Below, piece after piece: positions 17,455-25,480 of a DNA stretch of 33,615 nt (position 1 is the first letter of the stretch; each line of letters opens with the position of its first letter). The position numbers and the translations under genes were made by a program. Below the pieces are notes generated by a model. It made no database searches, had not been told where the DNA came from, and saw only the letters and a program-made list of their open reading frames with translations. The stretch is from the NCBI GenBank assembly GCA_902600895.1, contig CACKLF010000013.1:1-33615 (forward strand), in the 5' to 3' direction. The stretch is from an uncultured Alphaproteobacteria bacterium. GTDB lineage: Bacteria; Pseudomonadota; Alphaproteobacteria; Rhodobacterales; Rhodobacteraceae.

Positions 17455-18726
17455 ATGATGAAAAATAGAGTTTTATTTTGTGATTTGCATGGTTTGCCAA
17501 GAGGGAAATATATTCCTGCTGATAATAATATAGAGCGTAGCCAAAAAGTTGGCTTTGCCCAAGGCGCGTTTTCAGTTTCTTTGGATAGAGATTTACTCAC
17601 AGTTCCAGGCACCAACATCCTTAATGGGATACCAGATATGGAGCTAATCCTTGATGAGGAGGAGCATAAATCCTGGCTACCACAGACGAATATCAAATTG
17701 GGAACTTTATATGAAAAATCAAAACCTTTCGGATTGTGTGCAAGAGGAAGGCTTATTGAAACTATCGAAGAATTGTCTGGAGAAGGCTTAACTCCAATGA
17801 TTGGGATCGAATTAGAAGCTTATGCTTTTGAAAAAGATGATAATGGTACATGGAGGCCATATAATACTCCAGGAGCTTTTGTTTATGGAACTGGCCCTTT
17901 TAATGATCCAAGGGGACTGCTTGATCAAATTTTCTCAACAGCTTACGACTGCAATCTACCTGTAGAAAGCCTCAACGGAGAATATGATAACGGTCAATTC
18001 GAACTTACTCTTCGATTTGATAATGCATTAAAAGCCTGTGACAATACGTTTTTATTCAAACTTATGGCTCGTGAGATTGCCTTTAAAAACGATTTATTAC
18101 TCACATTTCTTCCAAAACCTATTCCTGAAAGAGGTGGTTCAGGTTTCCATATTAATATAAGTTTTTTTGATGGGGCTGGCAATAATGTTATATCAAAAAA
18201 TGGTAAGCTTTCAGATATATCTAAATTTTTTATGGCTGGAATATTGAAGCACCATGAATCTCTTTCCAGTTTTTTGGCACCTACCGTGAATAGTTTTGCA
18301 CGGCTTGAGCCTGCCTCTATGGCAGGATATTGGGCAAATTGGGCTGAGGATCATCGACTGGTCACTCTCAGAACATCAACTAAATCTGAAAGCTCAGCTC
18401 GACTAGAGCATAGAACTGCAGATTGTTCATGTAATCCATACTTAGCAGTTACAGCACTTTTACAAGCAGGAATGATGGGCATTCGAGGCAAAGAGCCTCT
18501 CCAGGAACCTGAAGATCTTGATGGCTTAGAGAATGTCAGAGCTACTAGACATGTTCCATCAAATCTTGACAGAGCTCTTGATGCACTTGAGAAAGATGAG
18601 AAGCTTTGTGAAAGTGTAGGCGATTTAATTTCGAAAGCACATATTTTTCTTAAGAGAGATGAGGCTAAAAGACTAGAAGGCAAAAACTTGGATGAAATAA
18701 GGGATTATTACCTTCCCTTCATCTAA
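17455..18726 (+). CDS. Glutamine synthetase-like gamma-glutamyl ligase (paralogue 1)
   Basis: GS-family ligase of 423 aa, starting at ATG 17455 or 17458. The N-terminal beta-grasp element reads FCDLHGLPRGKYIP. Catalytic-domain motifs are IGIELEAYAF (metal Glu), ESLNGEYDNGQFELTLRF (metal Glu residues), GSGFHINISF (His of the active site), NSFARLEP, and the late SARLEHRTADCSCNPYL with Glu and Arg. The sequence is far from housekeeping GlnA (shorter, no adenylylation-loop context). It groups by eye with ligases that glutamylate amines, such as PuuA, GlnT and AtdA1 types. It follows the P450 gene at 14 bp and is tail-to-tail with a second GS-like gene 12 bp away. Amine substrate unknown. Confidence 0.88.
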   Translation: MMKNRVLFCDLHGLPRGKYIPADNNIERSQKVGFAQGAFSVSLDRDLLTVPGTNILNGIPDMELILDEEEHKSWLPQTNIKLGTLYEKSKPFGLCARGRLIETIEELSGEGLTPMIGIELEAYAFEKDDNGTWRPYNTPGAFVYGTGPFNDPRGLLDQIFSTAYDCNLPVESLNGEYDNGQFELTLRFDNALKACDNTFLFKLMAREIAFKNDLLLTFLPKPIPERGGSGFHINISFFDGAGNNVISKNGKLSDISKFFMAGILKHHESLSSFLAPTVNSFARLEPASMAGYWANWAEDHRLVTLRTSTKSESSARLEHRTADCSCNPYLAVTALLQAGMMGIRGKEPLQEPEDLDGLENVRATRHVPSNLDRALDALEKDEKLCESVGDLISKAHIFLKRDEAKRLEGKNLDEIRDYYLPFI

Positions 18727-18738
18727 TCTCAAACAGAG

Positions 18739-20031
18739 CTAAAGGTTATTCAAATACCGTTCTAATTCTATCTCTGTTATTTGTTTTTGAAAAAAGTTTA
18801 GTTCCCTCTCGCATTGTTGGATACAAAGAGTCAACATATCTTGACCAAGGAGATCATATAGCCATTCTGATTTTTTTGCCAAATTCACAGCCTTAGATAT
18901 ACTGTTGGGCAGTAAGGCCGCATTTTTATCTTTGTATGCATCACCAACTGTTACTTTTGTGGGACTTATTTTTTGCTCTAAACCATCTAATCCACTGGCA
19001 ATATCTGCTGCTATCCTTAAATAGGGATTACAATCTGCACCAGCATCCCTCTTTTCAAACCTCGTTGAGGTTTCGGAACCTTCAATGATCCTAATTGCAG
19101 TTGATCTATTATCATATCCCCACGTGTTATTTGTAGGGCAAAATGTATAAGGCTCTTTTCTTCTATATCCGTTTACATTCATGCTCCCACATATTGTAGA
19201 TTCACAAATATACTTTTGGACTCCCCCGATGAAATATTTTCCCTCTTGACTGAATTTTTCATTTTCATAAAAAATATTTTTCTCACCCTGCCATAATGAA
19301 TAGTGACAATGAAAGCCACTTCCTGACTCATTAATAAAGGGTTTCGGCATAAATGTCGCAAGATAACCATGGTCGTTTGCTATTTGCTTAACTAATGATC
19401 TAAACATTACAACTCGATCAGCGGATGTTAGAGGGTCATCATATCTAATATTAACTTCGACCTGACCAGAAGCATATTCTGGGTTAGACTGCTCAACTGG
19501 TATCCCGCAAGCAATCAGATGTCTTCTTATTGGACCAAGAACATGCTCTAATTGAGCTGCTCTTTCTAGAGAATAAACTTGTATACCTCTATCTTTTGGG
19601 CTCTTGGTATCAGGGTCAAGGAGAAAAAATTCTAATTCGGTACCAACCTGCACTTGATACCCTAAATCTTTTGCCCTCTGAACTTGTCTCTCTAGGACTA
19701 TTCTACTGTCTACTGATACAGGCTTTTTATCCATTCCTACGATCTTTGCAAATGATAATGCCACACCTGGCTCCCAAGGTAAGGACACAAGTGGTGCCTC
19801 CGGAAAGATGTGCATATCAGGATAACCGTTTTCATTATTTGCTACAGGAGTATCCCAAACATCACACGTCATATCATAGACTAATGCTGAAAGACAAATC
19901 GCGGTCCCATTTCTACTGACATTTTCCCAGTTTCCAGAAGGAATGCGTTTGCCCCTCATTATTCCATTAAGGTCACCAAACCCTATCGCCACAGTATGTG
20001 TGCCCTCGGGAAGTTCATTAATAGCATTCAT
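18739..20031 (-). CDS. Glutamine synthetase-like gamma-glutamyl ligase (paralogue 2)
   Basis: Second GS-family ligase, 430 aa, on the opposite strand from paralogue 1. Motifs are GFGDLNGIMRGKRIP in the N-terminal beta-grasp, VGTELEFFLLDP (metal Glu), EQSNPEYASGQVEVNIRY, GSGFHCHYSLW, NVNGYRRKEP and TRFEKRDAGADCNPYLR. It is closer to the usual PuuA/type III-like pattern than paralogue 1, and the two differ across most of their length, so this is not a recent duplication. It starts at ATG 20031. Expression from the other strand suggests separate control, possibly a second substrate or a second step. It is not a substitute for a housekeeping glnA, which should be elsewhere in the genome. Confidence 0.88.
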   Translation of the reverse strand: MNAINELPEGTHTVAIGFGDLNGIMRGKRIPSGNWENVSRNGTAICLSALVYDMTCDVWDTPVANNENGYPDMHIFPEAPLVSLPWEPGVALSFAKIVGMDKKPVSVDSRIVLERQVQRAKDLGYQVQVGTELEFFLLDPDTKSPKDRGIQVYSLERAAQLEHVLGPIRRHLIACGIPVEQSNPEYASGQVEVNIRYDDPLTSADRVVMFRSLVKQIANDHGYLATFMPKPFINESGSGFHCHYSLWQGEKNIFYENEKFSQEGKYFIGGVQKYICESTICGSMNVNGYRRKEPYTFCPTNNTWGYDNRSTAIRIIEGSETSTRFEKRDAGADCNPYLRIAADIASGLDGLEQKISPTKVTVGDAYKDKNAALLPNSISKAVNLAKKSEWLYDLLGQDMLTLCIQQCERELNFFQKQITEIELERYLNNL

Positions 20032-20088
20032 AACCCTGAGTACTCCATTTAATATAAAATTTTTTTGTAAATTTAATTAATAGATGCA

Positions 20089-20517
20089 CTAAGCTTTTTT
20101 TAATCGCTTAAACGACACCTTTCCATCAAAAGTGGTACCACCATCAACAACTACCTTGTCATAACTCACATCACCCTCAACTCTTGAAGTATCACCAAAC
20201 CTAGCTTGTTTCGCATAAATTTTTCCAACAACATGCCCTGCCACAAACAGATTATCAGCTCTTATCGGCCCAGCAATCCTACTACCATGACTGCTAACAA
20301 CCTCAGGAGCAGTAATACTACCCTTAATAAAGCCTTCAACCTCTACCTTGCTCTTACTACGAATATTACCACTAATTTTTAGACCCTGTCTTATAATCGA
20401 GGGTTTGCCTTTTGAAACCACAATACCAGTTTCTATATCCTCATCATTATCCAAAGATTTAAGTCCGATTTGCGCCACACGCTCGACCCCAAAAGTTATA
20501 TCGTAATTTAATATCAA
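20089..20517 (-). CDS. Bactofilin (polymer-forming cytoskeletal protein)
   Basis: Cytoskeletal protein that polymerises without nucleotide and typically scaffolds cell-wall enzymes at the membrane or curved regions. It is 142 aa. The central ~100 residues (about 38-138) form the right-handed beta-helix of the family, with repeating strands such as GLKISGNIRSKSKVEVEG, GSITAPEVV, GPIRADNLFVAG and GKIYAKQARFG. Short non-helical tails flank it. No ATG occurs in the frame. TTG 20517 is preceded by AGGAT about five bases away and is the best start. Bactofilin genes in many Proteobacteria neighbour an M23 peptidase, and none is seen here. The divergent gene at 20716 is unrecognised. Confidence 0.88.
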   Translation of the reverse strand: MILNYDITFGVERVAQIGLKSLDNDEDIETGIVVSKGKPSIIRQGLKISGNIRSKSKVEVEGFIKGSITAPEVVSSHGSRIAGPIRADNLFVAGHVVGKIYAKQARFGDTSRVEGDVSYDKVVVDGGTTFDGKVSFKRLKKA

Positions 20518-20601
20518 ATTTATCCTAAAATTACAACAATACTTTGGACAAAATTTTTTTACCTCAGATAAAGAATGAAATTATTCCACTTGTGGTTACA
20601 C

Positions 20602-20629
20602 GGCATAAAATTTGCATTTTTTTTATGCC
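20602..20629. promoter_or_regulatory. Inverted repeat in the bactofilin/hypothetical divergent interval
   Basis: GGCATAAAA (20602-20610) and TTTTATGCC (20621-20629) are perfect inverted copies around a 10-base spacer. The repeat lies 85 bp upstream of the bactofilin TTG and 87 bp upstream of the divergent ATG, so it could be an operator shared by both. On the plus strand it could also fold as a hairpin followed by TTTT. Which of these applies is not shown by the sequence. Confidence 0.4.
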
Positions 20630-20715
20630 TTTTGATTAAGTTTGAATTATCATAAGTTATCGATTCGGATTAGTCAGGCCTGAATTTTATTTGCGCTAAC
20701 AAAGGGATTTTAATA

Positions 20716-21138
20716 ATGAGAGAAAATGAAATAAATACATTATGCGATAATTCACTACTATACCTTTACAGAACGATATCTATGTTAAGTTCATTAATTG
20801 AAGAGATGGAACCAAAACTTAACAGTACTGTTTCTGCCTCTCGATTGGATCAAAGAGCAACCCCTTCCTCAGGACCTGATTTTTTTAAAAAAAGCAAAGG
20901 TTTACTCGAATACCGCAAACAGTCTTTAGAATTAAAGCTACTCCTGCTAAAGTTGACAGAATCCATACAATCCAGAAACTTACCTGAAAGTGAAGACTTT
21001 GAAGTAAAATCTAAGGAACTAAAATTAATTAATGAATTCACTAAAGAATTCTTTTTTTCAGAAAAAGACGATGCTGTTAGCATACCAAAATTTGAAAATC
21101 TAGCTAATTTTAATAGAGCAAAAAAAACGAACTCTTAA
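20716..21138 (+). CDS. Hypothetical protein, helical and charged
   Basis: Not recognised. It is 140 aa with no signal peptide or membrane segment. It is rich in Lys, Glu, Leu and Ser, and two long amphipathic helices look likely (about 8-34 and 60-85, the latter very Leu/Lys-rich). The middle (about 38-55) is Ser/Thr/Pro-containing and probably disordered. ATG 20716 has AAAGGGA about ten bases upstream, so it is likely translated. It is divergent from the bactofilin gene and ends 70 bp before the amidase. By position it could be a partner of the bactofilin, but nothing in the protein shows that. Confidence 0.6.
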   Translation: MRENEINTLCDNSLLYLYRTISMLSSLIEEMEPKLNSTVSASRLDQRATPSSGPDFFKKSKGLLEYRKQSLELKLLLLKLTESIQSRNLPESEDFEVKSKELKLINEFTKEFFFSEKDDAVSIPKFENLANFNRAKKTNS

Positions 21139-21208
21139 CATTTCACAGGTAAAAATATTTTTTCAGTTTTTAGTTTGAACAAAATAAAAATAATAGAAGT
21201 AAAAGGTA

Positions 21209-22636
21209 GTGTCCAATTTCTTCAATCTATCTTTGTCAGCACTTAGTTCATTAATTAAAAATAATGAATTAAGTGCTGAGTTTGTTTTATCTAGATATTT
21301 AGATAGAATAAATTTATATAACACCAATTTGAATGCCATAGTGTCAATGGTTCCAGAGGAGGAATTATTTGAACAAGCAAGGAAAATTGATAAGCTTCAC
21401 GATAAAACTAAATTTAATCAACCCCTATTGGGCATACCCATTGCTATTAAAGATTTAGAATCTACAAAAGATATAAATACAACCTTTGGCTCAAAAATTT
21501 TTAGGAAAAATATACCAAATTTTGACGGAGCCATTGCTAACAAGATTCGATCTGCCGGAGCCATAATCATAGGAAAGACAAATACACCAGAGTTTGGAAT
21601 AGGTTCTCATACATTTAACAAAGTATTTGGCTCGACTAGAAATCCATTTAACAAAAATCTTTCTGCTGGTGGGTCAAGTGGAGGAGCCGCAAGTGCCATT
21701 GCAGCTAGCTTATTGCCTGCAGCTGATGGTTCAGATATGATGGGGTCTCTCCGAAACCCTGCTGCATTTAATAACATTTATGGCTTTCGACCCACAGTGG
21801 GCTTAGTCCCAAATGAAGATGGAATAAGAGATCCATCACTAGTTTTGTCCACAAATGGTCCAATGGGAAAAACCCCAGAAGATCTTGCTTATTTATTAAA
21901 TGTGATGGTTGCTCCTCACCAAATTGGCTCAGCAGATTATGAAATAGAAAAGGGAAAGCAAAGTTTTAAAGAAAAATCATTAAAAGGCTTAAAAATTGGT
22001 TGGTTGTCAGATTTAGTTGACCAATATGACTTTGAAGACGGCATTATAGATTTGTGTGAGGACTGTTTAAAAACCCTAACTTATTCAGGAGCTACAACTT
22101 CATCCATGATCTCTAAAATACCAAGAGTTAAATTGTGGTCATCCTGGACTTCTCTTCGCAGTATTAGCTTAAAGAAAAGTCTAACAGCGATGTTTGATGT
22201 TGAAAAGCAACATCATCATTTAAAAAATGAAATTCTTTGGGAAATAAATAATGCGGATAAAATGGGTGAACATGAGATGCAGAGTGCAAAAGCCATTCAA
22301 AAGGAAATAATGCATCTGGTTAATTCACTTTTCAGAAAATATGATTTCCTTGCTCTACCGAGTGCAGCAGTATTTCCATTTGATGTGAATTTAAATTATC
22401 CAAAAAGTATTGCTGGAAGAACTATGGATAGCTATCATAGATGGATGGAGGTAGTAGTTCTAGTATCATTGCTGGGTTTGCCATGTATATCTTTACCTTG
22501 TGGATTAAACGATCAAAATTTACCAACAGGTTTACAAATATTTGGTAGGCCATATTCTGATATAGACATATTGAGGTTAGCTATGACTTATAGTAAAACG
22601 ACTGATAAAGATAAACTAAGACCAGTTTTGGATTGA
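21209..22636 (+). CDS. Amidase-signature family amidohydrolase
   Basis: Amidase-signature hydrolase of 475 aa acting on a carboxamide or related C-N bond. The Ser-cisSer-Lys triad is present: Lys81 (AIKDLE), Ser156 (AGGSSGGAAS) and nucleophile Ser180 (GSDMMGSLRNP). The spacing of 75 and 24 residues is the same as in fatty acid amide hydrolase. It is not GatA by context, as no gatB or gatC is nearby. It starts at GTG 21209 with a weak AAAAGG upstream. The stop is one base before the ATG of a small secreted protein, so the pair is probably coupled. The substrate is unknown. The nucleophile segment with two Met is less usual than GTDTGGS, but all catalytic residues are kept. Confidence 0.9.
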   Translation: MSNFFNLSLSALSSLIKNNELSAEFVLSRYLDRINLYNTNLNAIVSMVPEEELFEQARKIDKLHDKTKFNQPLLGIPIAIKDLESTKDINTTFGSKIFRKNIPNFDGAIANKIRSAGAIIIGKTNTPEFGIGSHTFNKVFGSTRNPFNKNLSAGGSSGGAASAIAASLLPAADGSDMMGSLRNPAAFNNIYGFRPTVGLVPNEDGIRDPSLVLSTNGPMGKTPEDLAYLLNVMVAPHQIGSADYEIEKGKQSFKEKSLKGLKIGWLSDLVDQYDFEDGIIDLCEDCLKTLTYSGATTSSMISKIPRVKLWSSWTSLRSISLKKSLTAMFDVEKQHHHLKNEILWEINNADKMGEHEMQSAKAIQKEIMHLVNSLFRKYDFLALPSAAVFPFDVNLNYPKSIAGRTMDSYHRWMEVVVLVSLLGLPCISLPCGLNDQNLPTGLQIFGRPYSDIDILRLAMTYSKTTDKDKLRPVLD

Positions 22637-22637
22637 C

Positions 22638-23213
22638 ATGTTGCTAAAGCCTGATCAAAAGATTGCACTACCAAATACTATCATTTTAACTATTTTTTTC
22701 TTCCTGTTCCCGATACAGGGATACGCTAACGAATATAATATTACAGAAGCACGTCAGTCTTTTGAGTATGAATTTTTTGAATGGAATAATAAAACGTACG
22801 AATTAACAGGTAGGATTATTCTTATAAATGCTCAGAAAGCAATAATTCATTTACCAAGAAGAAATTATGGATACACTAAATTTATCTATTCGGATGTTAG
22901 TCTAAGTGATGACGAATTAAGTAAAATTCAAGAGTGCAAAAACCTGTGCTTCATATCAGGAAACTTCTTATTTTCAGGTAACCAAAATGGCCTTTATGGT
23001 TCAGAATATCAGATTGATGCCAAGATGTTAAATTTTTCTATCGGCCTTAGCTTAGATCTAATTCCAGAAAATCGCAGGTTTTTTTCAGATCTTGGAAAGC
23101 TTAATGAACTTTTTACTAGCATATCTGAAAAAAATGACGGTAGGTATCCCCCAACTTTTTTTTTCGAATTTGGAAAAGAACCTGAGGAAGATGAGGTCGA
23201 AGATGGGGCTTAA
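22638..23213 (+). CDS. Hypothetical secreted protein coupled to the amidase
   Basis: Not recognised. It is 191 aa with a likely Sec signal peptide (hydrophobic about residues 12-28, cleavage after GYA near residue 30), so it is probably periplasmic. The mature part is rich in aromatic and acidic residues, with two Cys close together (ECKNLC, about 94-99) that could form a disulfide. The last ~15 residues are strongly acidic (EEDEVEDGA). ATG 22638 is one base after the amidase stop, indicating translational coupling. It could work with the amidase, but the amidase itself shows no signal peptide, so they would act in different compartments. Confidence 0.7.
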   Translation: MLLKPDQKIALPNTIILTIFFFLFPIQGYANEYNITEARQSFEYEFFEWNNKTYELTGRIILINAQKAIIHLPRRNYGYTKFIYSDVSLSDDELSKIQECKNLCFISGNFLFSGNQNGLYGSEYQIDAKMLNFSIGLSLDLIPENRRFFSDLGKLNELFTSISEKNDGRYPPTFFFEFGKEPEEDEVEDGA

Positions 23214-23373
23214 TATGGACTTATCAGATCCTAAAAATTCAATCAAAAATTTTTCCAGAAAATAATGAATTAATTCTTTAATATTTTTAAGGATAATAAA
23301 TCCAATCTAAGCTTTACAGTAGTTATATTGCAATTTTACATGTCGGAATTGGATAACTGGTCACTAAATAGCT

Positions 23374-24297
23374 TTATGAGTTTAGCACCCAATTCATAAT
23401 TGCCTTTTGAACATGAAGTCTGTTTTCAGCTGCATCAAAAACTTTAGAGCTGTTACCATCAATCACAGCATCAGTGATTTCGTATCCACGATGCGCTGGA
23501 AGGCAATGGAGCACGATTGTATCTCTATGTGCAATATTCATTTTTTCAGAATTAACCTGAAACATTTGAAAAGTTTTGATCTTATCTGTATTGTCCGCTT
23601 CATGCATTGAAAGCCATGTATCAGTCACAACTAAATGAGCTTGTCGAAAGGCTACATTTGGGTCGGTCGTTAAAAATATATCACCGCCACTATTTTCCAT
23701 CTCAGTAACCAGTTTTGGTTCAGGACGATACTTTTCAGGTCCAAAAAAACAGAAACTGAATCCAAATTTAACCGCCGCCTGCAGGTAGCTATTACAAACA
23801 TTATTACCATCACCTGCCCAAGTTACTTTTTTCCCTTCAATCGAACCCCTGCATTCTTCATAAGTAAGGATGTCAGCAAGTACCTGACATGGATGACTTT
23901 GATTGGTTAAGCCATTAATTACAGGCACAGATGAATACTCAGCAAATTCAAATAAGACTTTTTGATCAAATGTCCGCAGTATTACTAAATCTACATACCG
24001 ACTTAAAACTCTTGCGGTGTCAGCAATATTCTCGTTCTTGCCGAAATGGATTTCAGATTGTGAAACACTGATTGTTTCTCCACCCATTTGTCTAACACCG
24101 ACGTCGAATGAAAACCTAGTTCTAGTTGATGGCTTTTCAAAAATTAGGGCTACTACAAAATTTTTAAGTAATTGATTTACATCTTTGCTTCCTTTGGGTT
24201 TATTGATCCGCTCACTCTTTAATTCTGAGGCATGTGATAAAATTGTTTTAAGTTCGTCTATGTTGATATCTTTGATATCGAGGAAATGCTTTATCAT
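23374..24297 (-). CDS. argF: Ornithine carbamoyltransferase
   Basis: Converts ornithine and carbamoyl phosphate to citrulline in arginine biosynthesis. It is 307 aa from ATG 24297, preceded by AAGGA at five bases. The frame extends to TTG 24318, but the ATG gives the usual MIKHFLDI-type N-terminus. Signatures are the carbamoyl-phosphate loop EKPSTRTRFSF, HPCQVLAD, the ornithine loop DTWLSMHEAD and the active-site HCLPAHRG, all intact. The start lies inside argD: the two genes overlap by 50 bases in different frames, implying tight translational coupling. Confidence 0.97.
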   Translation of the reverse strand: MIKHFLDIKDINIDELKTILSHASELKSERINKPKGSKDVNQLLKNFVVALIFEKPSTRTRFSFDVGVRQMGGETISVSQSEIHFGKNENIADTARVLSRYVDLVILRTFDQKVLFEFAEYSSVPVINGLTNQSHPCQVLADILTYEECRGSIEGKKVTWAGDGNNVCNSYLQAAVKFGFSFCFFGPEKYRPEPKLVTEMENSGGDIFLTTDPNVAFRQAHLVVTDTWLSMHEADNTDKIKTFQMFQVNSEKMNIAHRDTIVLHCLPAHRGYEITDAVIDGNSSKVFDAAENRLHVQKAIMNWVLNS

Positions 24298-25480
24298 GAT
24301 AGTCCTTGGCTTCTTCAAGAGCGATTGCTACTCTCTCTAACTTTTTTATACCCAAAGCAACGTCTTTCATAGTTATATTTAATGGTGGAAGAATACGTAC
24401 AACATTATCAGCTGCTGGGACCAACAAAAGCCTCTCACTGTACGCAGTTTCTATAATATAACTGTTTTTGATAGCACATTTGACCCCTAACATCATCCCG
24501 TCACCCCTTATCTCAGTATATATGTGAGGATATTGATCTATAAGTCTCGCTAGGTTTTGCCATAAAATAATTGACTTTTGTATTACACTGTTAAGAAATC
24601 CTGCCTTCGTAATTTCAGTTAGCACTGCATTAGCTACCGAGCAAGCCAAAGGGTTTCCTCCAAATGTAGATCCATGTGATCCCTTATCCATTCCTGAACT
24701 AGCCTTTTTGGTGGCAATACAAGCACCAATAGGGAATCCTCCCCCTAAACCCTTAGCAACAGTCATAATGTCAGGTATAACATTGTATTTTTCATAAGCA
24801 AATAACGCTCCAGTGCGACCGATGCCACATTGAACCTCATCAAAAATAAGAAGCATATCGTATTGATCACATAACGCCCTTAACTCATTTAAAAAACTAT
24901 GGTGAAAGCATCTTATGCCACCTTCTCCCTGAATGGGCTCTACAAGCACCGCTGCAAATCTCGCAGTTTCCATTTTATGAATTGTTTCCAAATCAACTGG
25001 TGACATAGTTACAAAACCTTGTAGCTTGGGCCCAAAGCCATTGGTAAGTTTTTTATCGCCGGTCGCGGCTATTGTAGCCAATGTCCTTCCATGAAAAGAT
25101 CCCTTAAAAGTAATTATTTTATTTTTTTTACTGTTTCCCTTTTCATAGTGATACTTTCTAGCCATTTTAATTGCACATTCAACACTTTCCGCACCTGAAT
25201 TTGTGAAAAACACTTTCTCTCCGAAACTATTCTTAACCAAAAAATCTGCTAATTTTTCTTGTTGCTCAATGTTATGCAAATTAGAAGTGTGCCACAGCAT
25301 TTTTGATTGCTTTTCGAGAGCCTTTACCAATTTGGGGTGACAATGCCCTAATGAATTTACAGCTATACCAGATCCAAAATCCAAATATCGCGTACCATCC
25401 GAAGTTTCTAACCATGAACCTTGCCCACGTTTGAAGGAAAGCTTACTACGATTATAAGTTGGTAATATTGAATTATTCAA
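24248..25480 (-). CDS. argD: Acetylornithine / succinyldiaminopimelate aminotransferase
   Basis: PLP-dependent class III transaminase making N-acetylornithine in arginine synthesis, and often serving lysine synthesis too. It is 410 aa. Seen: TNSGAESVECAIKMAR (PLP phosphate loop), FKGSFHGRTLATIAATG, LIFDEVQCGIGRTGALFAYE and TVAKGLGGGFPIGA with the PLP Lys. It starts at TTG 25480, supported by a strong GGAGG six bases upstream and by the normal N-terminal sequence. About 16 residues at the C-terminus overlap argF in another frame. The tail after 'ALEEAKDYH' is basic and looks unlike typical ArgD ends, so it may be a recent extension caused by loss of an earlier stop. Confidence 0.96.
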   Translation of the reverse strand: MNNSILPTYNRSKLSFKRGQGSWLETSDGTRYLDFGSGIAVNSLGHCHPKLVKALEKQSKMLWHTSNLHNIEQQEKLADFLVKNSFGEKVFFTNSGAESVECAIKMARKYHYEKGNSKKNKIITFKGSFHGRTLATIAATGDKKLTNGFGPKLQGFVTMSPVDLETIHKMETARFAAVLVEPIQGEGGIRCFHHSFLNELRALCDQYDMLLIFDEVQCGIGRTGALFAYEKYNVIPDIMTVAKGLGGGFPIGACIATKKASSGMDKGSHGSTFGGNPLACSVANAVLTEITKAGFLNSVIQKSIILWQNLARLIDQYPHIYTEIRGDGMMLGVKCAIKNSYIIETAYSERLLLVPAADNVVRILPPLNITMKDVALGIKKLERVAIALEEAKDYHDKAFPRYQRYQHRRT

